From positions 1-64,000 of the forward strand of contig JAGOBA010000016.1 of the NCBI GenBank assembly GCA_017983635.1: DNA of 64,000 nucleotides, read 5' to 3'. Numbering within the stretch: the stretch's first letter is position 1; every line of letters begins with the position of its first letter. The notes beneath the pieces are model-generated. The model saw only the letters and a program-made list of their open reading frames with translations. It was not told the origin of the DNA and did no database searches. Below are positions 1 to 8,789 of the stretch, one piece after another. This DNA comes from Alphaproteobacteria bacterium (GTDB lineage: Bacteria > Pseudomonadota > Alphaproteobacteria > Micropepsales > Micropepsaceae). A program made the position numbers and the translations under genes.

Positions 1-140
1 TAGCTATCCTTCCATCGGTAGAGGATTGCTCGTCGGATCTTCAGTTCTCGCGACACGGCGCTGACATCTTCGCCGCCAAGCATGCGCTTGACGATCGCAA
101 CCTTCTGCTCCGGCGTAAATACCCGAGATCCCTTCGGCAT
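1..140 (-). CDS. IS3-type transposase OrfA, N-terminal part (runs off window)
   Basis: The minus strand reads MPKGSRVFTPEQKVAIVKRM and continues with a helix-turn-helix ending in ILYRWKD before it leaves the window. This is the N-terminal DNA-binding region of an IS3/IS911-type OrfA, which binds the element ends. The ATG at 140 follows GGAG-rich sequence. Only about 46 codons are visible, so I cannot tell whether the element is complete. The element ends near 201. Confidence 0.8.
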   Translation of the reverse strand, partial: MPKGSRVFTPEQKVAIVKRMLGGEDVSAVSRELKIRRAILYRWKDS

Positions 141-174
141 TCAGTTCTCCTTCCGAGAACTGTCTCCTATTTTA

Positions 175-201
175 CGTGTCTCACTTCTTGGGTCCACTCC
201 A
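175..201 (-). repeat. Terminal inverted repeat of the IS element
   Basis: On the minus strand the sequence upstream of the transposase begins TGGAGTGGACCCAAGAAGTG, the kind of end (TGxxxTGxACCC) seen in several IS3-family elements. It marks the likely outer boundary of the insertion. The opposite end is outside the window, so the target duplication cannot be checked. Confidence 0.55.
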
Positions 202-334
202 GCACTCTATTGGCTTCGACATCTTCAAATTTGCGCACTGTCACCGCAATTCTTCCGCCGCACTCGCAAGGCGGGAGGGTTCCTCAGGGCCCTGTGGCGC
301 CGACCCTGTTTACACACGTTCGCCCGCTAACCCA

Positions 335-898
335 TCAACGGACATGGCCGTTGGCAAACGGAAACTCCGGAACTGGTATCGGAATGATACGAGACTTACC
401 ACGCTCCCAAACATAAAGCGTTGCGTTGAAACCAGCCTTAGTCGCAAGCTGAAGCTGCGGCAGCGCCGCCTTCAACGTCTTACCCGAGAAGTCAATGTGT
501 ATCCGGGTGGCGACCTTCGGAGCGATAGTGGTCAGGCCATCCTTTGGCTCCCGACAGGCTCTCTCAATGTAGCAAGTTTTCAAACCCGAAACGCGCAGAT
601 TCTCGCCTGGACGGAAAGCATTGAAGATCGCCTCCGCACTCTCAGGCGACAGAGAGAGGGCATTGTAGTCCGCCAGCAGGATCATATCGATCGGATATTC
701 CGATTTGTTCGTGAGTTCGAGATTCAGCGAGACTCTCGACCAAACACCGAGATTGTCAACGCGGTCCGGCGTCAATGCCGCCGACTTGACACAGACCGAA
801 ATCGTTCCGTCCCCGGCACACACGTCCGCGGCTCGAACACTGATACTGAAAGCTAACGACGCTAAGCAGACAAATCCCCTGAGCCACATCACGGACAT
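335..898 (-). CDS. Secreted hypothetical protein, coupled to caspase-like gene
   Basis: 187 residues with an N-terminal signal peptide (hydrophobic stretch to about residue 23, cleavage after VRA). No family was recognised. Four cysteines (CAGDGTISVC and CYIERAC) suggest disulphides in the periplasm. Its start overlaps the end of the caspase-like gene by 10 nt on the same strand, so the two are probably translated together and may work together. A small beta-rich exported protein fits; the function is unknown. Confidence 0.6.
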   Translation of the reverse strand: MSVMWLRGFVCLASLAFSISVRAADVCAGDGTISVCVKSAALTPDRVDNLGVWSRVSLNLELTNKSEYPIDMILLADYNALSLSPESAEAIFNAFRPGENLRVSGLKTCYIERACREPKDGLTTIAPKVATRIHIDFSGKTLKAALPQLQLATKAGFNATLYVWERGKSRIIPIPVPEFPFANGHVR

Positions 899-2112
899 TT
901 CGTACCTCCTCCATCCAGGACTTTGTCGATCCAGTTCGCAATCGCCGGCATGCTCTCATCCACCGCCTTCATTACACTCGCCGCCGTCGAAGCAAGACTG
1001 TAGGTCCGCGGGACGCCGAATTGGACTTCGCATGCTGGAATCGAAGGCAAGCGGGCGACAACATGTCCAACAACGCACGTGCTGCACGCAAAGCGGCGCA
1101 GTTCCTTGGGCTCGACAAAACCAATTGCCACCACGATGCGCTGAGCGTTCACGCGCTTGCCGGCAATGAAAGGCTCAAGTCGCCGGTTGAAGTAGGCCAG
1201 AGGAAACGACGTGGGCGAAATCTCGGGATGATCGAGCGGGATGAACGAAAGGGCAGTCGTGGCACTGTACGAGCCAGTCGCCCCCGAAGTTTGTGTCGTC
1301 GGCGGCGGCGGCATCGCCGCTGACGGCGCTTGCGCAACACCTTGCGGATTGAAGCGGAACTCACGATCTAAGGAGGAGCTGACGAAGGGCGATTGCCGAT
1401 TTGCCGTGGCACGCTTGACGTTCGCCGTAACGTTGGTCATGACAATTTCGATCCGATCAGAGCTCGATCCGATCTCCTGGGCCAACGCCTTTGTGTAGGG
1501 ACTATTGCCGTCGTCACCGTCCGCGGCTACGTCGTCCGGTGCGGTCGCGTAACCAACGACACTGTTGCTCGGCGCCTGTACGGGGGCGAGGCCACGTTGC
1601 GAACTGCGGAAACTGCGCGCGAACGGATTGTTCCGGCACGCGTCCAAAATCACGATGTTCAACTGGTTGCGCGCGATGTCCATCTGCTCCAGCACATAGT
1701 CGGCGCGCACGGTTTCGTCTTCGGCATCCGCCTCGGAATTGACGACGGCGCCGACGGGCACAAGCCAATTGCGTCCACTCGTCTGAAACCCATGACCGGC
1801 GTAATAGAACATCCCAACCGCCGTCGGACCCGCCTGCGTCAACCGGCGTCCAAAGTCCGCAATCGCCTGACGCATCTGTTTGCGGTTCGCATTCTCAAGC
1901 CGTACCACCTGGAATCCGACGCCGCGCAACGTCGAATCCATCAGCCGCGCATCGTTGACCGGATTCTTCAGCCGGCCGATATCGGAACCATAGTCCGCAT
2001 TGCCGATCACCAACGCAATCCGAGGCTCAGGCGCAGCGCGCAGTGACGGCGAGAGCCAAATCGCCGCGCCCGCAACAAGCAATAAGAGTAGTGCAAAAAC
2101 AGCCCTGCTCAT
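889..2112 (-). CDS. Caspase-family (peptidase C14) protein, exported
   Basis: 407 residues from the ATG at 2112. Longer upstream readings lack coding character and run into the fds promoter region. Residues 1-27 form a signal peptide or membrane anchor. The caspase fold follows: RIALVIGNADYG opens it, the catalytic His lies in YYAGHGFQ (about H107) and the catalytic Cys in ILDACRNNPF (about C159). The last 150 residues are Pro/Ala-rich and then unassigned. Such metacaspase-like proteases occur in bacterial signalling and cell-death contexts. The substrate is unknown. It is divergent from the formate dehydrogenase operon and coupled to the next minus-strand gene. Confidence 0.85.
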   Translation of the reverse strand: MSRAVFALLLLLVAGAAIWLSPSLRAAPEPRIALVIGNADYGSDIGRLKNPVNDARLMDSTLRGVGFQVVRLENANRKQMRQAIADFGRRLTQAGPTAVGMFYYAGHGFQTSGRNWLVPVGAVVNSEADAEDETVRADYVLEQMDIARNQLNIVILDACRNNPFARSFRSSQRGLAPVQAPSNSVVGYATAPDDVAADGDDGNSPYTKALAQEIGSSSDRIEIVMTNVTANVKRATANRQSPFVSSSLDREFRFNPQGVAQAPSAAMPPPPTTQTSGATGSYSATTALSFIPLDHPEISPTSFPLAYFNRRLEPFIAGKRVNAQRIVVAIGFVEPKELRRFACSTCVVGHVVARLPSIPACEVQFGVPRTYSLASTAASVMKAVDESMPAIANWIDKVLDGGGTKCP

Positions 2113-2291
2113 TCTCCAGACCCCGGCGCGCACGCCAGCCAACCCTACCGAACGAACCACCGCTAAGGAAGACCAGCGCACCACCCCCGCCAAGAGAACG
2201 GCGCAAGCCACATTCCCAACGTGGGAGAGTTCACCCATCCACCCGCGCAATCGGGTATCCTCGTGCCACGCAGTCCAGGGAGAGAGTCGGC

Positions 2292-2759
2292 GTGACGGCC
2301 ACCGATTGGAACGAAACCCAGATCCGCGAGATCGTGGCGAACCACGCGCATCTCGAGGGACCGCTGCTGCCGATCCTTCACGCCGTGCAGCAGGCAACGG
2401 GCCACATCCCGCGCGACGCCATCCCGATCATCGCCGACGCACTGAACCTGACGCGCGCGGAGGTCTATGGCGTCGTCTCTTTCTATCACGACTTCCGCGA
2501 CAACCCGCCGGGTCGGCGAGTCATCAAACTCTGCCGCGCCGAAGCGTGTCAGGCGATGGGCGGCCGCGCGCTGGCCGACGCGATCCTGAAGCACTTCCGC
2601 CTCGGCTGGGGTGAAACGACGGCGGACGGCACCGTCACCGTTGAGGCCGTCTACTGTCTCGGCCTCTGTTCGGTGGCGCCAGCCGCACTCGTCAACGGCG
2701 AACCCCACGGCCGCGCGGAAGGCAGACATCTCATCGCCATCGCGGAACACACCGGATGA
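2292..2759 (+). CDS. fdsG: NAD-dependent formate dehydrogenase gamma subunit
   Basis: 155 residues, homologous to the 24-kDa NuoE subunit, carrying a thioredoxin-like [2Fe-2S] domain. The ligand cysteines appear as LCRAEACQAMGG and YCLGLCSVAP. It passes electrons to the FMN/[4Fe-4S] subunit FdsB. I chose the GTG at 2292 because a GGGAGAG ribosome site lies 6-8 nt upstream and the product begins with the usual helical NuoE segment. First gene of a tightly overlapping fds operon; its stop overlaps the fdsB start by 4 nt. Confidence 0.93.
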   Translation: MTATDWNETQIREIVANHAHLEGPLLPILHAVQQATGHIPRDAIPIIADALNLTRAEVYGVVSFYHDFRDNPPGRRVIKLCRAEACQAMGGRALADAILKHFRLGWGETTADGTVTVEAVYCLGLCSVAPAALVNGEPHGRAEGRHLIAIAEHTG

Positions 2760-4288
2760 CGCGCGTCTTCGTCCCGAACGACGCAGCTGCCTTGGCCCTT
2801 GGCGCCGAAGCTGTCGCGCGCACGCTGCGCGGCGTTGCTCAAACGCGAAACGTCGCCATCGAGATCGTGCGAACGGGCTCGCGCGGCATGCACTGGCTTG
2901 AACCACTGATCGAAGTTCAAACGCCGCAAGGCCGCGTCGGTTACGGACCGGTCCAAGCCGCAGACATCCCCGCCCTCATCGATGCCGGTATGTTGGAAGG
3001 CCGGCCGCATGCGAACTCCATCGGTCTTGTCGATCAGCACCCCTGGCTCAAACGCCAAACGCGCATCACCTTCGCGCGCTGCGGCGTCATCGATCCGTTG
3101 TCGCTCGACGACTATCGCAGCAGCAGCGGCTTCGAAGGATGGCGCCGCGCAAAGGCACTCGGACCCGTGGCCACGATCTCGACCGTCATCCAGGCCGGCC
3201 TGCGCGGCCGCGGCGGCGCCGGCTTTCCAACCGGTGTGAAATGGAAATCTGCGGCCGACGCAAAAGGCGACCGCAAATACATCGTCTGCAACGCCGACGA
3301 AGGCGACAGCGGCACCTTCGCCGACCGCATGCTGATGGAAGGCGACCCGTTCGCCTTGATCGAAGGCATGGCCATCGCCGCCTTCGCCATGGGCGCGCGC
3401 AAGGGCTACGTCTACGGCCGCTCTGAATACCCGCACGCCAACGCGACCTTTGCTAAGGCGATCGACATCGCCCGCACCGCCGGCCTGCTCGACGAAAAAT
3501 TCGATCTCGACCTGAGAGTAGGCGCCGGCGCTTATGTCTGCGGCGAAGAGACCGCGCTGCTCGAAAGCCTCGAAGGCAAACGCGGCCAAGTCCGCGCCAA
3601 ACCGCCGCTGCCCGTGCACGAAGGCCTGTTCGGACAGCCCACGGTGGTCAACAACGTGCTCTCGCTCGCAACCGTGCCGTGGATTCTCGCGAACGGCGCC
3701 GACGCCTACGCCGCCATCGGCCACCGCAAGTCGCGCGGGACGATGCCGATCCAACTTGCCGGTAACGTGAAACGCGCCGGCCTCTTCGAAGTGCCGTTCG
3801 GTATCACGCTCGGCGACCTCGTCGATGAAGTCGGCGGCGGCACGGCCACCGGGCGCCCGGTCCGCGCCGTGCAATGCGGCGGTCCGCTGGGTGCCTACTT
3901 CCCACCTGCGTTTTTCGACACGCCCTACGACTACGAAGCCTTCGCCGCACGCGACGGCTTGATCGGCCACGGCGGCATCGTCGTCTTCGACGACACCGTC
4001 GACATGGCGGCCCAAGCCCGCTTCGCCATGGAATTCTGCGCCATCGAAAGCTGCGGCAAGTGCACCCCCTGCCGCATCGGCTCCACCCGCGGCGTCGAAG
4101 TCATCGACCGCATCCTCGCCGGCGAGAAGCGGAACATGAACCTGGCACTGCTCGAAGACCTGTGCCGAACGCTCAAGCTCGGCTCGCTATGCGCATTGGG
4201 AGGGTTCACGCCCTACCCCGTTTTGAGCGCTTTGCGCCATTTTCCTGAGGATTTCATGCCCCGCGCAAATCGTCCGGCAGCGGAGTAG
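2756..4288 (+). CDS. fdsB: NAD-dependent formate dehydrogenase beta subunit (FMN, NAD binding)
   Basis: 510 residues, NuoF-like. The first ~110 residues form a thioredoxin-like extension typical of FdsB. GRGGAGFPTG is the FMN/NAD-binding glycine loop, NADEGDSGTFADR follows, and CGKCTPCRIGS plus a later Cys bind the N3-type [4Fe-4S] cluster. This subunit reduces NAD+ with electrons taken from formate through FdsA. ATGA overlap with fdsG indicates translational coupling. Length is normal for the family. Confidence 0.95.
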   Translation: MTRVFVPNDAAALALGAEAVARTLRGVAQTRNVAIEIVRTGSRGMHWLEPLIEVQTPQGRVGYGPVQAADIPALIDAGMLEGRPHANSIGLVDQHPWLKRQTRITFARCGVIDPLSLDDYRSSSGFEGWRRAKALGPVATISTVIQAGLRGRGGAGFPTGVKWKSAADAKGDRKYIVCNADEGDSGTFADRMLMEGDPFALIEGMAIAAFAMGARKGYVYGRSEYPHANATFAKAIDIARTAGLLDEKFDLDLRVGAGAYVCGEETALLESLEGKRGQVRAKPPLPVHEGLFGQPTVVNNVLSLATVPWILANGADAYAAIGHRKSRGTMPIQLAGNVKRAGLFEVPFGITLGDLVDEVGGGTATGRPVRAVQCGGPLGAYFPPAFFDTPYDYEAFAARDGLIGHGGIVVFDDTVDMAAQARFAMEFCAIESCGKCTPCRIGSTRGVEVIDRILAGEKRNMNLALLEDLCRTLKLGSLCALGGFTPYPVLSALRHFPEDFMPRANRPAAE

Positions 4289-4297
4289 ACTCGGCGA

Positions 4298-7141
4298 ATG
4301 GCACGCGTTACCGACCACGATCTAGGCACGCCACCATCGCCGAGCGAGCAACACGTTCGCCTGACGATCGACGGCCGGGACGTGACGGTGCCCGAAGGCA
4401 CCTCGATCCTGCGCGCCGCACGCGAGGCCGGCATCGGCGTGCCAAAGCTCTGCGCGACCGACAGCCTCGACGCCTTCGGTTCCTGTCGCCTCTGTCTCGT
4501 CGAGATCGAAGGCCGCACCGGCACGCCCGCCTCCTGCACGACACCGGTCGTCGCAGGCATGAAGGTCCAAACCCAGACGCCACTCCTGAAGAATCTGCGC
4601 CGCGGTGTGATGGAACTCTACATCTCCGATCACCCCCTAGACTGCCTCACCTGCGCCGCCAACGGCGACTGCGAATTGCAGGACATGGCTGGTGCCGTGG
4701 GGCTGCGCGACGTTCGCTACGGCTATTCAGGCGACAATCATCTCGCCCAAGCAAAAGACGAGTCCAACCCCTACTTCAGCTTCGATCCTTCGAAGTGCAT
4801 TGTCTGCTCGCGCTGCGTCCGCGCCTGCGAGGAAACCCAGGGCACGTTCGCACTCACGATCGAAGGCCGCGGGTTTGACTCCAAAGTGTCCGCCGGCATG
4901 TCTGAGTCGTTTCTGAATTCGGAATGCGTCTCCTGCGGCGCCTGCGTCCAAGCCTGCCCCACCGCCACGCTCAGCGAGAAGTCGGTGATCGAGATCGGTG
5001 TACCCGAACATGCCGTGGTTACGACCTGCGCCTATTGCGGCGTCGGCTGCGCATTCAAGGCAGAGATGCGCGGCGAGGAACTGGTCCGCATGGTGCCGCA
5101 CAAGGACGGCAAAGCGAACCACGGTCACTCTTGCGTCAAAGGCCGCTTCGCCTGGGGCTATGCCACCCACCGTGACCGCATCCTTGAGCCGATGATCCGC
5201 GCCCGCATCGACGAACCCTGGCGCAAGGTCAGCTGGGAAGAGGCCATCGCCTACACGGCGTCGGAATTCAAACGCATCCAGGCAAAACACGGCCGCCTCG
5301 CCGTCGGTGGCGTCACCTCATCGCGCTGCACGAACGAAGAGACGTTCCTGGTTCAAAAGCTCGTGCGTGCCGCGTTCGGCAACAACAACGTCGACACCTG
5401 CGCCCGCGTTTGCCACTCGCCCACCGGCTACGGCCTGAAGACCACGTTCGGCACTTCCGCCGGCACGCAAGACTTCGACAGCGTCGAGCACGCCGACGTC
5501 ATCGTCGTCATCGGTGCGAACCCGACCGACGGTCACCCCGTCTTCGCCTCACGCATGAAACGCCGCCTCCGCGAAGGCGCGAAGCTCATCGTCATCGACC
5601 CGCGCCGGATCGACCTTGTCCGCACGCCGCACGTCGAGGCCGCCTTCCACCTACCCCTGTTGCCCGGCACGAACGTCGCGGTCCTGACCGCGCTCGCGCA
5701 TGTCATCGTCACCGAAGACTTGATCGATAAGAAATTCGTCGCCGGACGCTGCGAAGCGGACGCCTTCGCCGCGTGGGCCGCCTTCGTCGCCGAACCCAAG
5801 AACAGCCCCGAAGCGACCGAGCAAGCCACTGGCGTTCCGGCGGCCGCGCTCCGCGGCGCCGCGAGGCTTTACGCCACCGGCGGCAACGCCGCGATCTACT
5901 ATGGCCTGGGCGTCACAGAGCACAGCCAAGGCACCACTGCCGTCATGGCGATCGCCAACCTTGCGATGGCGACCGGCAACATCGGCCGTCCCGGCGTCGG
6001 CGTGAATCCGTTGCGGGGACAGAACAATGTGCAGGGCTCGTGTGACATGGGCTCGTTCCCGCACGAACTTTCCGGCTACCGTCACGTCTCCGATGACGGC
6101 GCCCGCGCGATGTTCGAGGCACTGTGGCACGTGGCCCTCGACGCCGAGCCAGGCCTGCGCATCCCCAACATGCTCGACGCCGCGCTCGATGGCCGCTTCA
6201 AGGGCATCTACATCCAAGGCGAGGACATTTTGCAGTCCGACCCGAACACAAAGCACGTCGCCGCCGCCTTCGCCGCGATGGAATGCGTCGTCGTCCACGA
6301 CCTCTTCTTGACCGAAACGGCGAACTTCGCCCACGTCTTCCTGCCTGGATCGACGTTCCTGGAAAAGAACGGCACGTTCACAAACGCCGAACGCCGCATC
6401 CAACCCGTGCGCAAAGTGATGACGCCGAAGAACGGCTACGAAGATTGGCAGATCACGCAACTGCTCGCCAACGCGCTCGGCTACAAGATGCACTACAGCC
6501 ACGCGCGCGAGATCATGGACGAGATCGCCCGCCTGACACCAACCTTCGCCGGCGTGTCGTTCGAGAAACTCGAAGCCCTGGGCTCGATCCAATGGCCCTG
6601 CAACCAAGCCGCGCCCGAAGGCACGCCAGTCATGCACGCGGACGGCTTTGCGCGGGGCAAGGGCCGCTTCATGATCACCGAATACGTGCCGACCGACGAA
6701 AAGGTCGGCCCGCGCTTCCCGCTGCTGCTCACCACCGGCCGCGTGCTGTCGCAATACAATGTCGGCATCCAAACCCGCCGCACGCAGAACACGATCTGGC
6801 ATGGCGAAGACGTGCTGGAGATTCACCCGCACGACGCCGAGCAACGCGGCATCAAAGACGGCGACTGGGTAAAGTTGGCGAGCCGCGAAGGCGAAACCAG
6901 CCTGCGCGCCACCATCACGGACCGCGTCGCCCCCGGCGTCGTCTACACCACGTTCCACTTGTCGGAGACCCAGACAAACGTCGTCACGACCGAGTTCTCC
7001 GACTGGGCCACGAATTGCCCCGAATACAAAGTCACCGCCGTGCAAGTCTCGCCATCGAACGGTCCGAGCGAGTGGCAGCAGGACTACGCCCAACTCAGCC
7101 GCCGCAGCCGCCGCATCGCCGAACCAGCCGCCGGGGAATGA
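4298..7141 (+). CDS. fdsA: NAD-dependent formate dehydrogenase alpha subunit (Mo/W-bisMGD)
   Basis: 947 residues, cytoplasmic catalytic subunit oxidising formate to CO2. Order: N-terminal [2Fe-2S] ferredoxin domain (SCRLCLVEIEG), a His/Cys-rich NuoG-like segment, two [4Fe-4S] ferredoxin motifs (CIVCSRCVRAC; CVSCGACVQACP), a CAYCGVGC cluster-binding motif, then the molybdopterin oxidoreductase domain. The Mo-ligating Cys followed by the catalytic His is in CARVCHSPTG (around residue 370). A C-terminal dinucleotide-binding domain closes the protein (LTTGRVLSQYNVG). Spacing to fdsB is 9 nt, and it overlaps fdhD by 4 nt. Confidence 0.96.
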   Translation: MARVTDHDLGTPPSPSEQHVRLTIDGRDVTVPEGTSILRAAREAGIGVPKLCATDSLDAFGSCRLCLVEIEGRTGTPASCTTPVVAGMKVQTQTPLLKNLRRGVMELYISDHPLDCLTCAANGDCELQDMAGAVGLRDVRYGYSGDNHLAQAKDESNPYFSFDPSKCIVCSRCVRACEETQGTFALTIEGRGFDSKVSAGMSESFLNSECVSCGACVQACPTATLSEKSVIEIGVPEHAVVTTCAYCGVGCAFKAEMRGEELVRMVPHKDGKANHGHSCVKGRFAWGYATHRDRILEPMIRARIDEPWRKVSWEEAIAYTASEFKRIQAKHGRLAVGGVTSSRCTNEETFLVQKLVRAAFGNNNVDTCARVCHSPTGYGLKTTFGTSAGTQDFDSVEHADVIVVIGANPTDGHPVFASRMKRRLREGAKLIVIDPRRIDLVRTPHVEAAFHLPLLPGTNVAVLTALAHVIVTEDLIDKKFVAGRCEADAFAAWAAFVAEPKNSPEATEQATGVPAAALRGAARLYATGGNAAIYYGLGVTEHSQGTTAVMAIANLAMATGNIGRPGVGVNPLRGQNNVQGSCDMGSFPHELSGYRHVSDDGARAMFEALWHVALDAEPGLRIPNMLDAALDGRFKGIYIQGEDILQSDPNTKHVAAAFAAMECVVVHDLFLTETANFAHVFLPGSTFLEKNGTFTNAERRIQPVRKVMTPKNGYEDWQITQLLANALGYKMHYSHAREIMDEIARLTPTFAGVSFEKLEALGSIQWPCNQAAPEGTPVMHADGFARGKGRFMITEYVPTDEKVGPRFPLLLTTGRVLSQYNVGIQTRRTQNTIWHGEDVLEIHPHDAEQRGIKDGDWVKLASREGETSLRATITDRVAPGVVYTTFHLSETQTNVVTTEFSDWATNCPEYKVTAVQVSPSNGPSEWQQDYAQLSRRSRRIAEPAAGE

Positions 7142-7944
7142 CACTGAAGCCGTCCATGCCACATAAACGCAGGGCCTGGCGCGGCACCACCGCCGCGGAG
7201 GGCGAACGCACACTCGCAAGCGAGACGCCCGTCGCCTTCGTCTTCGACGGCGGCACGGAAGCTGTGATGATGGCAACGCCCGCCGACCTGGAAGACTTCG
7301 CCATCGGCTTCGCCCTTAATGACGGCATCGTGACCTCAACCGAAGAGATCATTGAGATCGCGATCGTAGAAGTCGACCGCGGCATTGAACTGAGAGTATC
7401 GCTCACCACCGGCAACCGCGAGACCCTGATCGCGCGTCGCCGTCACCGCGCAGGCCCCGTCGGTTGCGGCCTCTGCGGCGTCGAGAGTATCGGTGAAGCG
7501 TTATCCCCGTTGACCGCGGTGACTGCGCCGCTGGTCGTCACCTCCGCGGATATCGTCGCCGCAATGAGTGCGCTTGGCGCGATGCAGCCTCTAAACCGCG
7601 AAACTCACGCCACGCACGCGGCGGCACTCTACATACCCGGCGAAGGCATCGTCGCGGTCCGCGAAGACGTCGGCCGCCACAATGCGCTCGATAAGCTCGC
7701 CGGTGCGCTTGTACGTGCCGGCCGCAAAGCCGACAGTGTCATCTTGATGACGAGCCGCATCTCCGTCGAACTCGTTCAGAAGGCAGCGAAGATGGGCGCT
7801 CCCATCCTGGCTGCCATCTCCGCCCCGACTACCCTCGCCGTCCAAGAAGCCCACGCAGCCGGCATCACCATTGCCGGCGTGGTTCGCGACGACGGCCTCG
7901 AAGTCTTCACCCACCCTGAGCGGATTCGCGATCATGCGCGCTGA
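7138..7944 (+). CDS. fdhD: Formate dehydrogenase accessory sulfurtransferase FdhD (FdsC)
   Basis: 268 residues from the ATG at 7138, overlapping the fdsA stop. The family transfers sulfur from IscS to the Mo-bisMGD cofactor before insertion into formate dehydrogenase. The GCGLCG motif near the middle supplies the persulfide cysteines, and VGRHNALDKL and SRISVELVQKA are FdhD signatures. The open frame extends far upstream inside fdsA, but only the part from 7138 matches FdhD. Confidence 0.95.
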   Translation: MTLKPSMPHKRRAWRGTTAAEGERTLASETPVAFVFDGGTEAVMMATPADLEDFAIGFALNDGIVTSTEEIIEIAIVEVDRGIELRVSLTTGNRETLIARRRHRAGPVGCGLCGVESIGEALSPLTAVTAPLVVTSADIVAAMSALGAMQPLNRETHATHAAALYIPGEGIVAVREDVGRHNALDKLAGALVRAGRKADSVILMTSRISVELVQKAAKMGAPILAAISAPTTLAVQEAHAAGITIAGVVRDDGLEVFTHPERIRDHAR

Positions 7945-8155
7945 GAAGCTGACCATGATGGCAAACCAAATCGGCGTCTTCTTCAAGGCGCAGGGCGAAG
8001 CACAAGCCCCGGCCGCCATCGCCGACCACCTGAAAAAATTCTGGGACCCCGGCATGCGCGCCGACATCGTGGCCCACCTCGATCAGGGTGGCGCCGGGCT
8101 CGACCCGCTGGTGCGCAAGGCCGTCGAACTCATCCGCACGAAGGCAAAAGCATGA
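7934..8155 (+). CDS. fdsD: Formate dehydrogenase delta subunit
   Basis: 73 residues from the ATG at 7934, overlapping fdhD by 11 nt. FdsD-type proteins have an N-terminal MANQIGxFF helix and an HLKKFWDPxMR motif, both present here (MANQIGVFF, DHLKKFWDPGMRADIV). It is a small subunit needed for full activity or assembly of the Fds complex. Position between fdhD and mobA fits the fdsGBACD arrangement. Confidence 0.92.
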   Translation: MRAEKLTMMANQIGVFFKAQGEAQAPAAIADHLKKFWDPGMRADIVAHLDQGGAGLDPLVRKAVELIRTKAKA

Positions 8156-8760
8156 TCGGCATTGTCCTCGCCGGTGGCGCCAGCAGCCGCTTTGGCGGCA
8201 AACCCAAGGGCCTGGTCGAACTCGCCGGCCGCCCAATGGCGCTCCGCGTTGCTGACGTGCTGGCGCAAGTCTGCACGCGTGTCCTCATCGAAGCGCCGCC
8301 GAACGCCGGATACGAAGCGCTGGGCTTGCCGCTGCTTCACGCCGCGCCGGAGCACGCCGGCAAAGGCCCGCTCGCGGGTCTCGCCACAGGCCTACAGTCC
8401 GCCGATGACAACGGCGCCTTCGCACCATGCGACATGCCGCTTCTCACGCCCGAAATCTACCGGCGCCTCACAGCAAAAGGCACCATTGGAGCCTACGCTC
8501 AGACCGCCAACGGCTTCGAACCGCTGGTCGCCGTTCTGAACGCGAAAATACTCGCCGCGCTGACCATGGCGCTCCGTCGACCCGAATTGCCCCGCACGCA
8601 CGCGATACTCGACGCGGCTGGCGCCAGCCGCCTGCTGTTCACCGACGTGGCTGCCTTCGCCAATGTGAACACGCCAGGCGATCTGGAGCGGTTCGCCTCT
8701 GCCGTTTCCCCAGCCGCAGACACCCAACAGACATTGCACGCGCGACCGCCGTCGCTGTAA
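8152..8760 (+). CDS. mobA: Molybdenum cofactor guanylyltransferase
   Basis: 202 residues. The N-terminal nucleotidyltransferase motif LAGGASSRFGGKPKG and the acidic FAPCDMPLL motif are diagnostic of MobA, which adds GMP to molybdopterin to make the guanine dinucleotide cofactor used by FdsA. Its ATG overlaps the fdsD stop (ATGA). Co-transcription with the dehydrogenase that needs the cofactor is sensible. The C-terminal ~20 residues are low-complexity. Confidence 0.9.
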   Translation: MIGIVLAGGASSRFGGKPKGLVELAGRPMALRVADVLAQVCTRVLIEAPPNAGYEALGLPLLHAAPEHAGKGPLAGLATGLQSADDNGAFAPCDMPLLTPEIYRRLTAKGTIGAYAQTANGFEPLVAVLNAKILAALTMALRRPELPRTHAILDAAGASRLLFTDVAAFANVNTPGDLERFASAVSPAADTQQTLHARPPSL

Positions 8761-8789
8761 TCAAGCAGCCCCCAACGCTGAGGTTCGCC

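Noticed and set aside
5651..7276. 541-codon minus-strand ORF over fdsA
   Set aside because: Antisense shadow of the well-conserved formate dehydrogenase alpha subunit.
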